Of a DNA stretch of 64,000 nucleotides, positions 8,434 to 16,417 are shown piece by piece. Numbering within the stretch: position 1 is the stretch's first letter; every line of letters starts with the position of its first letter. The notes under the pieces are model-generated. The model saw nothing but the letters and a program-made list of their open reading frames with translations, ran no database searches and had not been told where the DNA came from. The translations under genes and the position numbers were made by a program. The DNA is taken from NCBI RefSeq assembly GCF_003602005.1, contig NZ_QZWD01000006.1, positions 62,001 through 126,000 on the forward strand, in the 5' to 3' direction. Source of the DNA: Salinisphaera sp. Q1T1-3. GTDB lineage: Bacteria > Pseudomonadota > Gammaproteobacteria > Nevskiales > Salinisphaeraceae.

Positions 8434-8724
8434 GACCGGTCGATGGGTCGTCCAAGCGTGCCGTGTTCGCCCACAAAGGTTTTCCAGAAGGTGCGAATCG
8501 GCGATCGCGGCGCCCCGATCCAGACCGGCCATGCTGCCGGGCGACTCGCGGCGATGGCTCTTGGGCGGCCCACGCGTCGCGCCGGCGCCCGGGAATCGAC
8601 AACACGATGGCAATACCGTGCTCCCGCACACCAGCGCAGAACCACAGCGTGGTGTAGGCGCTGCCTCATCCTGGCGTGAAACACAGGGCTTGGCGCGGAC
8701 TCGGACGACGTATCACCCGACCTC
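8434..8724. repeat. Family B structured repeat, old diverged copy
   Basis: Read against the reverse complement of the copy at 55645-55939, this segment aligns over its whole length. It has a degenerate left end (GACCGGTCGATGGGTCG), a hairpin region GATCGCGGCGCCCCGATC (8503-8520), TTGGGCGGCCC, GATGGCAATACCGTGCTC, CAGCGCAGAACCACA, and GGCTTGGCGCGGACTCGGACG near the right end. Divergence is much higher than for the other copies, so it is an old insertion. It fills most of the space before the MFS gene and explains the lack of a gene here. Confidence 0.65.
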
Positions 8725-8745
8725 GAGACGACAAGGCAAAACCGC

Positions 8746-9921
8746 ATGACATCATCACGATCGACGGCCTGGGGCGCCGTGTTTTCCATGACGCTCTGTG
8801 TCGCGATGCTGATCGCGTCCGAGTTCATGCCGGTCAGCCTTCTGACACCGATCGCTCACGGGCTCGATGCCACCGAAGGTCAGGCGGGGCAGGCCATTTC
8901 GATCAGCGGCTTCTTCGCGGTCGCGGCGAGCCTGCTGATCACCACCGTGGTGGGCCGACTCAACCGGAAATGGGTGCTCGTCGCGCTGACCGGCTGCATG
9001 CTGGTCTCGCTGGTTCTGATCGCCATCGCGCCTGATTTCATCGTGTTGATGATCGCGCGGGCGTTGCTCGGCATCTGTATTGGCGGCTTCTGGGCTCTCG
9101 CCACGGCCGTCATCATGCGGCTCGCGCCGCCGGACAAGGTTTCGAGCGCGCTGGCAACCATGTATACCGGCCAGGCTGTTGCGGCTGCCTTTGCTGCGCC
9201 CATTGGCAGCTATCTCGGCGGGCTGATCGGTTGGCGCGGTGTGTTCTGGGCCCTGGTGCCGCTGGTGGCCATCAATCTGGTCTGGCAGCTAATCAGCCTG
9301 CCGTCGCTACCCTCGCACAGTCGCCAGACCATGTCGGCCCTGCTCGGTGTCCTCAAACGTCCGTATTTCACGCGGGGTATCGCGGCCGTGATCTTCACTT
9401 TCGCGGGCGCGTTTTCGATGTTCACCTATCTGCGCCCGTTCCTGGAACATGTCACGGATGTGGACGTGACGGTATTGTCGGTGCTGTTTCTGGTGCTGGG
9501 CTGCGCCGGTTTCATCGGCACCTGGTTCGGCGGGCGACTGGCCAACGGTCATGTCATCCGGCTATTGCAGCTCTTGCCGACCGTCATGGGCCTGGTGACG
9601 CTCGCACTGCTGGGTTTCGGCCAGAGTGTGCTGGTCGCCGCTCTGCTGCTGGCGGTCTGGGGGGCCATGAATACTGCCATGTCGGTCGGCTGGATGGCCT
9701 GGATCTCGCAGAACATGGATGACGTGCCGGAGTCGGCCGGCAGCCTTATCGTGGCTGCCATTCAGAGCGCGATCCTTATCGGTGCCGCGCTCGGCGGCAC
9801 GCTGCTCGACCATTTCGGCATCACGGCAACGTTTGTGGGCAGCGCCGTTCTATCGGCTCTCGCCTTGCTGTTGATCGGTTCCGGCCAGAAGATGCTGAAA
9901 CCCGAAAGCCGAGGCCGCTGA
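8746..9921 (+). CDS. MFS transporter, 12-TM drug/sugar efflux type
   Basis: A 391-residue major facilitator with about twelve hydrophobic segments. The first helix contains the motif EFMPVSLLTPIA, which marks the AraJ/YdhP/PbuE-like DHA1 exporter group (E-F-x-P). The motif A-like loop RLNRKWVLVAL follows helix 2, and GFWALATAVIMRLAPPDKVSSAL lies in the helix 4-5 region. Such proteins exchange protons for sugars, purines or drugs across the inner membrane. The gene is alone on its strand: upstream is a decayed repeat and downstream an oppositely oriented ribokinase gene. A role in exporting excess sugar from the adjacent ribose-type uptake operon is possible but unproven. Confidence 0.9.
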   Translation: MTSSRSTAWGAVFSMTLCVAMLIASEFMPVSLLTPIAHGLDATEGQAGQAISISGFFAVAASLLITTVVGRLNRKWVLVALTGCMLVSLVLIAIAPDFIVLMIARALLGICIGGFWALATAVIMRLAPPDKVSSALATMYTGQAVAAAFAAPIGSYLGGLIGWRGVFWALVPLVAINLVWQLISLPSLPSHSRQTMSALLGVLKRPYFTRGIAAVIFTFAGAFSMFTYLRPFLEHVTDVDVTVLSVLFLVLGCAGFIGTWFGGRLANGHVIRLLQLLPTVMGLVTLALLGFGQSVLVAALLLAVWGAMNTAMSVGWMAWISQNMDDVPESAGSLIVAAIQSAILIGAALGGTLLDHFGITATFVGSAVLSALALLLIGSGQKMLKPESRGR

Positions 9922-9938
9922 TCCCTGAAATCGCGCGA

Positions 9939-9955
9939 CAGCGGTTTGACCGCTG
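9939..9955. terminator. Hairpin between convergent MFS and ribokinase genes
   Basis: CAGCGGT/ACCGCTG form a 7-bp stem with a 3-nt loop between two convergent genes. No T-run follows on either strand, so its strength as a terminator is uncertain. Confidence 0.4.
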
Positions 9956-10008
9956 GTTCGTCGGGGTGTCCCCGTCGGCGATGCCGTGCTGTGCTATGGC
10001 TCGATTGC

Positions 10009-10908
10009 CTATGGCAAGACAGCATCCAGCGCCGCTTGCACCGGCATGCCGGCCCGGGCGCCGGCTGCGCCTACTGACAGCCCGCCGGCCGTCACCGCCC
10101 GGCGTACGGCCTCGGCCACGGGCCGCTCTTCGGCCCGAGCCGCGGCGAACACGCCGGCAAAGGTATCGCCGGCACCGGTGGTGTCGACCACGGCCACGGA
10201 TGTTGCCGGGACGCGGCCTGTCTCGCCGCTCGTCGTATGCCAGAGCGCACCGTTGCCGCCCAGGGTGACGACCACGCCCACGTCGTAGCGTTGCGACAGT
10301 CTGGCGGCCAGTGCCGCGGCAGCATCGATATCATCCGGCTCGTCGGTGTCGCCGATCATCGCGGCTTCGCCGGCATTGACCATCAGCCAGTCGAGCGCCT
10401 CGGTGGCATAGGTGGCGAGCGGAACGGCCGGGGCGGCATTGAGGATGGTCTCGGCACCGGCGGCGCGGCCGGCCGTCAGCGTGGCGTTGACGAAGGTGGC
10501 CGGCGTTTCAAGCTGCGTGAGCACGACACGCGCGTCGGTGAACAGGGTCGTATCGTCGATGGTCTCGAGCGTGGCATTGGCGCCGGGCACGACGACGATG
10601 CAGTTCTCGCCGGCGTCGTCGACGTTGATCAGAGCGATGCCGCTGGCCCCGGAGACAGTGGCAAGGCCGCGTGTGTCGATATGCTCGCGGTCGAGCGTCT
10701 CGCGGATGCGGGTGCCGAAGTCGTCGCTGCCAACGGCGCCGATGAAGCGAACGTCGCCGCCGACGCGGGCGGCAGCCACGGCCTGATTGGCTCCCTTGCC
10801 ACCGTCGTGGACGGCGTAATCCGACGCCGTCAGCGTTTCCCCGGGCGCTGGATGATGAGACACGCGGGCGACAAGATCGATATTGGCGCTGCCGGCGACG
10901 ATGATCAT
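10009..10908 (-). CDS. rbsK: Ribokinase (PfkB family)
   Basis: A PfkB-family sugar kinase of about 299 residues. It starts MIIVAGSANIDLVARV, the ribokinase N-terminus. The substrate signature is GGKGANQAVAAARVGG, and the C-terminal signature DTTGAGDTFAGVFAA contains the catalytic Asp and the anion hole. The frame is open for 15 codons further upstream, but homology begins at the ATG at 10908. It is the distal gene of a row encoding a CUT2-type binding protein, permease and ATPase, so it probably phosphorylates the imported pentose to its 5-phosphate for the pentose phosphate pathway. RbsD and RbsR are absent here. A related substrate such as deoxyribose or another ketose cannot be excluded. 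Confidence 0.9.
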   Translation of the reverse strand: MIIVAGSANIDLVARVSHHPAPGETLTASDYAVHDGGKGANQAVAAARVGGDVRFIGAVGSDDFGTRIRETLDREHIDTRGLATVSGASGIALINVDDAGENCIVVVPGANATLETIDDTTLFTDARVVLTQLETPATFVNATLTAGRAAGAETILNAAPAVPLATYATEALDWLMVNAGEAAMIGDTDEPDDIDAAAALAARLSQRYDVGVVVTLGGNGALWHTTSGETGRVPATSVAVVDTTGAGDTFAGVFAAARAEERPVAEAVRRAVTAGGLSVGAAGARAGMPVQAALDAVLP

Positions 10909-11013
10909 GCGATTCGCCCGAGCGGCGATGGATGACAGAAGAAAGAAGAGCAAACGAACATCAACGAGCGGCCTTTCTGAACGAAGCGGATGAGCTGACT
11001 TTCGGGTATTCGA

Positions 11014-11802
11014 TCACAGACGGTCGCCTCGCGCAGCCGGATCGCTGCCGTTCGCACCGGTGATCGCTGCGACGATCCGCTCGCGAGTGATATCGGCGGT
11101 CCGCCAGTGGCCCACGGTCCGGCCGCGTCGCATGATCCATACGGTGTCGGCCACACGCATGACCTGTTCCAGATCGTGGCTGATGATCAGCTGGGCAATG
11201 TTGTCGGCCCTCAGCCGCGCGATGAGCTGCTCGACGGCGTCCCGTTCGCGCACGCCGAGTGCGGCGGTCGGTTCGTCCATGATCACGAGCGTCGAGCCCC
11301 AGCTGGCTGCCCGGCCGATGGCGATCGATTGCCGCTGGCCGCCGGACAACCGCCGCACGCGAGACCGAACCGGGGGCATGTTGACCAGCAGCCGTTCCAG
11401 ATGGGCCTGGCTCTGGGCGATCATCCGACGCCGGTCGAGCAATCGCAGTGGCCCGAGGCCACGCTTGAGCTCCCGGTTTAAAAACATGTTCTGCCAGACC
11501 GTCAGGTCCTCGACGAGTGCAAGATCCTGATAGACCGTTTCGATGCCGCGGCTGCGGGCCTCGGTGGGCGAGGACAGACGCATCGGCTGTCCGTTGAAGT
11601 GCACGTCGCCGTCGTCGAAGGGCTGGACGCCGGTCAGGCAACGGATGAGGGTCGATTTACCGGCCCCGTTGTCCCCGACGAGTGCGGTCACCTGGCCGCG
11701 CATGCAGCTCAGATCGGCACCCGACAATGCCTGCACGGCGCCAAACGATTTCGTCAGCCCCCGGACTTCGAGGACCGGGCCGGGATACGTGGCCGCACTC
11801 AT
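11014..11802 (-). CDS. Sugar ABC transporter ATP-binding protein, single-domain type
   Basis: A 262-residue ATPase with Walker A GDNGAGKST (43-51), Q-loop VYQDLAL, signature LSGGQRQS and Walker B LVIMDEPTAALG, followed by the switch His in IISHDLEQV. RbsA-type ATPases normally have two such domains and about 500 residues. This protein has only one, like FrcA of rhizobial fructose/ribose transporters, so it presumably works as a homodimer. The frame continues far upstream, but the ATG at 11802 overlaps the permease stop as ATGA and the protein homology begins there. It energises uptake through the permease encoded just upstream. Confidence 0.92.
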   Translation of the reverse strand: MSAATYPGPVLEVRGLTKSFGAVQALSGADLSCMRGQVTALVGDNGAGKSTLIRCLTGVQPFDDGDVHFNGQPMRLSSPTEARSRGIETVYQDLALVEDLTVWQNMFLNRELKRGLGPLRLLDRRRMIAQSQAHLERLLVNMPPVRSRVRRLSGGQRQSIAIGRAASWGSTLVIMDEPTAALGVRERDAVEQLIARLRADNIAQLIISHDLEQVMRVADTVWIMRRGRTVGHWRTADITRERIVAAITGANGSDPAARGDRL

Positions 11803-12761
11803 TGCTGGAACCGACTGAGCACCGCGGCGGCGATCACCACGATGCCGACGGCGATCGGCTGGTAGAACGACGACACCTGCAACAGGGTGAAACCGTTGAG
11901 CAGGGTGGTCAGCACGAGCGCGCCGGCGACCGTACCGAGCATGGAGGCACGGCCCCCGAACAGGCTCGAGCCGCCGAGCACCACGGCGGCGATGGAACTG
12001 AGGAGCTCGTCCGTGGCGATCGCCGGATCGGCGCCCCCGGTGCGGGCGACCAGCAAGACCGCGGCGACGCCGACAAGCGCTCCGTTGATGGCATAGACCG
12101 CGATGCGCATGGCGCCCACAGCGATCCCCATGTTGCGCGCCGCATCGCGATTGCCGCCCGTGGCCAGCACGTGCGTGCCGAACGCGGTGTAGCGAAAAAT
12201 GATGTGGGCGGCCAGAACCACGACGAGCGCGATCAGATAGAAATAGCGGACCGGCCCGAGCGAGCCGAGCGCCAGCGTCTGCAGAAAGGGGCTGAACACC
12301 GAGAATGACTGGCCGTTCGAGGCGATCAGGGCGACGCCGCTCATTACGCCCAGCATGCCTAGCGTAGCGATGAAGTCGTTGACCTTCAGTCGTGCGATGA
12401 TCAGCCCGTTGATCACGCCGACCGCCGCACCCGCGGCGATCGCTGCGCCGATTGCCGCTGCCGTACCCCAGCCGGCGTTGTAGGTCAGCCCGAACACGAC
12501 CGCCGACCACGGCAGGTTCGCGGCAATCGACAGATCGATTCCGGCGGCCACGATCGTGAACTGCTGGGCGCTGGCCAGCACGATCAGGATCGAGGCCGAG
12601 ACGAGCAGTGCCGTGATGTTTCCCCAGGTCAGGAAATAGGGCGAGAGCAGGGAGAAAGCGGCCCCGATCAGCACGAGGCCGATCAAGGCCGCGTTGTCAC
12701 CCCAGAACGTCGGGTCACGCAGACGATCGCCGAAGCGGTTGGCAAGAGCGGTCGAGGCCAT
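11799..12761 (-). CDS. Sugar ABC transporter permease, CUT2 family
   Basis: A 320-residue RbsC/FrcC-like inner-membrane permease with eight to ten hydrophobic segments. Diagnostic segments are AAGIDLSIAANLPWSAVVFG near residue 75, the coupling-loop motif FGTHVLATGGNRDAARNMGI, and VLGGSSLFGGRASMLGTVAGA near the C-terminus. It lies 3 bp after the binding-protein stop codon and overlaps the ATPase start by 4 nt, so the four genes form a tightly coupled operon with binding protein first and ribokinase last. The likely cargo is ribose or a similar monosaccharide. The second CUT2 permease fragment at bases 1-510 is a separate system. Confidence 0.93.
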   Translation of the reverse strand: MASTALANRFGDRLRDPTFWGDNAALIGLVLIGAAFSLLSPYFLTWGNITALLVSASILIVLASAQQFTIVAAGIDLSIAANLPWSAVVFGLTYNAGWGTAAAIGAAIAAGAAVGVINGLIIARLKVNDFIATLGMLGVMSGVALIASNGQSFSVFSPFLQTLALGSLGPVRYFYLIALVVVLAAHIIFRYTAFGTHVLATGGNRDAARNMGIAVGAMRIAVYAINGALVGVAAVLLVARTGGADPAIATDELLSSIAAVVLGGSSLFGGRASMLGTVAGALVLTTLLNGFTLLQVSSFYQPIAVGIVVIAAAVLSRFQQ

Positions 12762-12764
12762 GGA

Positions 12765-13766
12765 TTACGGGGTGCCGAACGGGTCTTTGAAATCGAAGAA
12801 CGGTTTCGGGAAAGCCTTGAGCGCGGCCGCCGCGTTGTCCGAGGTGATCAGTTTGATCGGCGAGGTGATATCGTCCGGCACCGGCTTGCCCTGCACCAGC
12901 TTCAGACAGGCCTGAACGGCCATCTGGCCTTCGGCATAGGGATACTGCGAGATCGTGGCGTCCAGCGTGCCGTTCTTGACCGCCTTGATGGCCTCGGTCA
13001 CGCCGTCGACGCTCACGACCGTGACCTTGCCTTTCTTGCCGGCGTTGAGCACGGCGCGGGCGGCCCCGAGCCCCATCAAGTCGTTCGCCGCGAAGATGCC
13101 GGTAATGTCCGGGTGGGCACGCAGCATGGCCTCGGTCTTCGTCAGCGCCTTGTTGCGTTGATAATCGGCCGGCGTGGCCTGGACGATATCGAGCTTGCCC
13201 TTGACCGTATTACGAAAGGCGGTCTCACGGTTGATGCCGTTCTGTTCGCCGGGAATGCCTTCCAGAATCGCGACCTGGCCCTTGCCATCGAGCGCATCGA
13301 GCATGTGACGGGCGGCGATCCGGCCGGCCTCGCGGTTATCGGAGCCGATGAACGCGGCGAGCTTGAGCCCGGATTGCTTGACGGCCTTTTCGTCCAGCGC
13401 GGTATCCAGATTGATGATTGGCGTCCCGCGACGGGAAATGGGCAGAAGCGGTGTGATGACGTTCGTGCCGTTGACCGGGACCACGCCGTAGCAATTGAAC
13501 GGCTGGTTGGCCATGGTCGAGATCTTGTTGTTCTGACCGACCGTGTCCGTTTCGTTGCTGCCGGCCTGAACGGTCACCGGCACGCCGAGTTTCTTGCCCT
13601 CGGCAATGGCACCGTCGCGCAGCGCCTGCCAGTACGGGTTGGAGAAATCGCGTACGACGATGGCGATGTTGGCCTTGTCTGGTGCCGCGCTGGCCGCGCC
13701 GGCGGCCAGTACGCCGACCAGGCTCGTTGCCATCGCAAGTGAGCGAAGCAGTGTGGATGGTTTCAC
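12765..13766 (-). CDS. Periplasmic sugar-binding protein (RbsB-like)
   Basis: A 333-residue type I periplasmic binding protein with a Sec signal peptide (about 1-27, ending in AGAASAAPDKA). The first mature strand NIAIVVRDFSNPYWQALRDG is typical of ribose/fructose binding proteins. Later landmarks are MANQPFNCYGVVPVNGTN, AFIGSDNREAGRIAARHM and GIFAANDLMGLGAARAV. It is the first gene of the uptake operon. A GAGGAGACACC ribosome-binding region directly precedes the start. Only 24 bp upstream begins the 185-bp family A element, so the operon promoter must lie inside or beyond that element and the transcript may begin with its hairpins. Confidence 0.93.
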   Translation of the reverse strand: MKPSTLLRSLAMATSLVGVLAAGAASAAPDKANIAIVVRDFSNPYWQALRDGAIAEGKKLGVPVTVQAGSNETDTVGQNNKISTMANQPFNCYGVVPVNGTNVITPLLPISRRGTPIINLDTALDEKAVKQSGLKLAAFIGSDNREAGRIAARHMLDALDGKGQVAILEGIPGEQNGINRETAFRNTVKGKLDIVQATPADYQRNKALTKTEAMLRAHPDITGIFAANDLMGLGAARAVLNAGKKGKVTVVSVDGVTEAIKAVKNGTLDATISQYPYAEGQMAVQACLKLVQGKPVPDDITSPIKLITSDNAAAALKAFPKPFFDFKDPFGTP

Positions 13767-13790
13767 GGTGTCTCCTCGTTGGCGCTTGTT

Positions 13791-13975
13791 TTATTAACCC
13801 GGCCTAAAAATAGATGATTTTTCGGGTTGATAACGCGCGTGTGCGAAAGCACGCGCGCCACGGCCAACGGCCGTGAAGCCATTGAAAATAAAAAGACGGA
13901 CAAGTGCCGGCTTTTATTTTTCGATGGCGTTGAAAACAGCTGACGTCGTCAGCTGTTTTGGTGCCGGATTAATAT
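13791..13975 (-). repeat. Family A multi-hairpin element, copy 2 (upstream of sugar operon)
   Basis: A 185-bp inverted copy of 8071-8255, about 97 percent identical by eye. It begins TTATTAACCCGGC and ends GCCGGATTAATAT. The hairpins, in order from the left, are AAAAAT/ATTTTT within AACCCG...CGGGTT, the GAAA-loop stem flanked by CGCGCG repeats, CACGGCC/GGCCGTG, a long A/T stem between GCCAT and ATGGC, and AAAACAGCTGACG with its complement. Relative to the downstream gene it has the same orientation as copy 1. From 13976 to 14134 I see no gene or clear signal. Confidence 0.85.
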
Positions 13976-14134
13976 TTATCGCGCGTCATCGCACGGCCAG
14001 CTGGAACCGGCCGCTGCGGCGTGCGTGACGTCATTCGAGCATGCGCCGCGCGCCGGGTCTGTTAGCTATTGGATTGAGCCAGGTCGTGGGCGAGCGATCT
14101 GCGACCCGGGACCGCAGGGCAGCCTCGATGCACG

Positions 14135-14881
14135 TCAGATACAGATTCGCATCGGCAGGCCGATCGCATCGCAGGGCGGCGGGTCCGTCGGCAGCGTGAC
14201 ATGGCGGCCCGCGGCGATGCGTTCGGCACAATGGAGCGCGGCATAGGCATCGGCGATATCGTCATCGGCGACACGTGTGGCCGCATGCGCCTGACGGGCC
14301 TGCTCAAACGCCTGGCGGCCGTAGTCGCGAAAGATCAGTCGTAGCCGATCATGGGCGCCCAGGCCGGATTTCTTCCGATGGGCCATGGGTTGCAGATCGT
14401 CCGGGGTGCCGCTTTGCCAGCAGGCGAATGCCAGCTCCGGATGAATCTCGTGGACGATCTCGCGCAGCGCGGGTCGCTCGGTGAGCGCCTGTTCGACTTC
14501 CCGGATCTTGGGAAACAGGTTGAACGCCTGGGCCGAAACCCGGCCGGCCCCGCGAGCGGCGTTCAGATCGCTGGCGTGATGCTGGGCCGCGCGTGGGGAC
14601 ATGCCCTCGGTATCGGCGTGCACGGCGTCACGGGTCGCGGTCCAGAAGATGCTCGATCCCCGCGTGCCGCCGAGGCTTTGTCGGGCGCGAACATCGCATT
14701 CACGGCGGCCGTGGCTGGCCAGCCCGATCGGCATGTCGATGGCCACGACCGGGATGTCGTGTTCGGCGCCGAGTTCATCCAGCAGCGCGAGTAGATCACG
14801 CCGTACGACGACGGTGTCGCGTCTCGCGGCCACCCAACCGGCCGGGCAGCCGTCGATACCGATGCAAGTGTTGTCGAGCAT
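14135..14881 (-). CDS. DUF429 family protein (predicted RNase H-like nuclease)
   Basis: A 248-residue protein of the DUF429 family. It begins CIGIDGCPAGWVAARRD, an RNase H-like first strand with an acidic residue in IGIDG. It continues with VVAIDMPIGLA and then REC-x-x-x-AR-x-x-LGG-x-x-SSIF, and later EIHPELAFACW and HDRLRLI. These motifs recur across DUF429 proteins, which are predicted from fold to be nucleases or hydrolases, but no reaction is established to my knowledge. It is a single gene, not obviously in an operon. The start codon lies 12 bp from a small inverted-repeat element, so its promoter probably lies in or beyond that element. Confidence 0.85.
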   Translation of the reverse strand: MLDNTCIGIDGCPAGWVAARRDTVVVRRDLLALLDELGAEHDIPVVAIDMPIGLASHGRRECDVRARQSLGGTRGSSIFWTATRDAVHADTEGMSPRAAQHHASDLNAARGAGRVSAQAFNLFPKIREVEQALTERPALREIVHEIHPELAFACWQSGTPDDLQPMAHRKKSGLGAHDRLRLIFRDYGRQAFEQARQAHAATRVADDDIADAYAALHCAERIAAGRHVTLPTDPPPCDAIGLPMRICI

Positions 14882-14893
14882 CGGGCCAGCCTA

Positions 14894-15168
14894 AGGAACC
14901 TCTGATCTATTCATCCACGGTCGCGTTTGAGTCGCAAAAGGCCACGATACAAGGCGCATGGCGCCGCGTCATAGCCACTCTATGATCCAGCCATGCAACG
15001 CCGTAGCGCGGCCTTTTGGGACAAACCGCTTGGCGGCCGGGCTTTTGCGCGCGCCTGAGCGGCGTTGCCGCTCGCTCATTTGCATTCAGCAAACGGCGCT
15101 CGCGGCGTCTTGTCAGACGCGCGCAAAAGACACCGGCGCGACCGTAGATGAATAGATCAGAGGTTCCC
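14894..15168. repeat. Family C MITE-like element with terminal inverted repeats and TA duplication
   Basis: A 275-bp non-coding element. The left end AGGAACCTCTGATCTATTC continues through ATCCACGGTCGCG. The right end is its reverse complement with two or three mismatches (ending AGAGGTTCCC), so the inverted repeats are about 30 bp. TA dinucleotides flank it at 14892-14893 and 15169-15170, consistent with target duplication. The interior has a GAGCGGC/GCCGCTC hairpin and a GCGTCT/AGACGC hairpin but no transposase coding. It looks like a miniature element mobilised in trans. Confidence 0.8.
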
Positions 15169-15269
15169 TAAACGATGACAGGGCCGACCGATGCCCCGCG
15201 TTCGGGCTGGATGGATCTTCAGGCCAGACGGCACGGGCCCCATGTCTCGGCCGCCGACGTGTCACCCGC

Positions 15270-16382
15270 TCACGCCGCGTCTTGGCTGCCGGCCTGGGTC
15301 GAGGCATCGTCGCGACAGGCCGCGGGGCCCAGTTGTCGCGAGATCGTGCCCAGGTCGAAGGCAGCGACGTTGCCGTCGTCGTTGACCGTGAACAAGGCAC
15401 CGTCGGGAAAATGCGGCATGGCCGTCTGGGTGAGGCCGATGCCATCGGTGTTGCGCACGGCCGGGCTTTCGAAGGCGCCGCGATAGGTCAGATCGTTGCG
15501 GTCGAACACATAGAACCGATTGCGTGCATCGCCCTGATCGGTGGTGATCCAGTAGCCCGCCTCGTGGCCGCAGTTCACGCGGGCGATGCCTTCCGGGTCC
15601 TGCTGGAAACGGCCTTGCCCGATGGTCTGTCCGGTGAATTTCCCGGCCAGGTCGAATATCTTGATATCGCGTTGCGATGCGCCCTCGTCGGAGACGAGCA
15701 GGCGGTCGTGGGCGGGATCGCCGGCGATCGATTCGACCTTGCGCAGGACGCCGTCGCCCCGGGTCGGTCCGGCGGCATGCTGCCAGTGCGCGGCGATCGT
15801 ATCGCCGTCGCGGGCGATACGGTAGGTCTGCAGACGATGATCGAGCGCGGCATCGGCCGGGCGGCTATCGTCGGCGTTGATGTAATCGTCCGTGATCACG
15901 ACCTGGCGCTGGCCGTCGGCGTTGGCTGGCCCGATCCAGATGCCGTAGGGGCGTACGAGATGATCGGCGCCGAACTGGCCGATGGGCTGGAGCGAGGGCA
16001 GGGCCAGTACGCTCACGCGGGCATGGTCGCGTTCGACCACGAAGGCCATGTCGTCGGCCACGGCGATACCATTGGGTCGTGCCAGGTCCACGCCGTCGCC
16101 GCGACCGACGCTGGCGATCGGGGCACCATTGTCGGCGTCGTAGACACGGACTTCGTTGGTCGATTTGGCCGTGGCCAGCAGCCAGTGGCGCCCGTGGCCG
16201 TCGTGCCAGGCGGCCACGGAATCGATGTTGGCCGGTTCGTCGCGCAGCGTCATGTAACGCGGCACCAGCTGGGTGGGCGTTGTTTCATCGGCGGCGTCGG
16301 CCGTTGCTTGTGCTGTGGCCGGGCCGGCGCCGAGCAGCGCAAGCCCTGTGAGCAGGCCGGATAGCATGGTCGTGTGGCGCAT
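15270..16382 (-). CDS. Phytase-like beta-propeller protein, secreted
   Basis: A 370-residue protein with a Sec signal peptide (about 1-24, ending in GPATAQA). The C-terminal half follows the beta-propeller phytase pattern: DPEGIARV, then GYWITTDQG, then FYVFDR, NTDGIGL, and FPDGALFTVNDDGN. The N-terminal Lys-containing strand ATAKSTNEVRVYD is also present. The classical DDPAIW and NNVDVRYDF metal-site motifs are not recognisable, so true phytase activity is uncertain; a phosphoesterase or sugar-binding propeller is possible. The ATG at 16382 follows GGGAGAATTCC, so I prefer it to the upstream frame start. It lies 35 bp after a TonB-dependent receptor gene in the same direction, an arrangement known for phytase/receptor pairs. 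Confidence 0.78.
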   Translation of the reverse strand: MRHTTMLSGLLTGLALLGAGPATAQATADAADETTPTQLVPRYMTLRDEPANIDSVAAWHDGHGRHWLLATAKSTNEVRVYDADNGAPIASVGRGDGVDLARPNGIAVADDMAFVVERDHARVSVLALPSLQPIGQFGADHLVRPYGIWIGPANADGQRQVVITDDYINADDSRPADAALDHRLQTYRIARDGDTIAAHWQHAAGPTRGDGVLRKVESIAGDPAHDRLLVSDEGASQRDIKIFDLAGKFTGQTIGQGRFQQDPEGIARVNCGHEAGYWITTDQGDARNRFYVFDRNDLTYRGAFESPAVRNTDGIGLTQTAMPHFPDGALFTVNDDGNVAAFDLGTISRQLGPAACRDDASTQAGSQDAA

Positions 16383-16417
16383 TGGAATTCTCCCTGTCGC
16401 GAATGGCATGAAATGGA

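Noticed and set aside
8262-8828. 188-codon minus-strand frame in the repeat block
   Set aside because: It runs through a diverged family B repeat and lacks a start signal, domain or sensible composition.
11803-12510. N-terminal extension of the single-domain ATPase frame
   Set aside because: It is antisense-frame translation of the permease; the ATG at 11802 with ATGA coupling and domain start is the real gene start.
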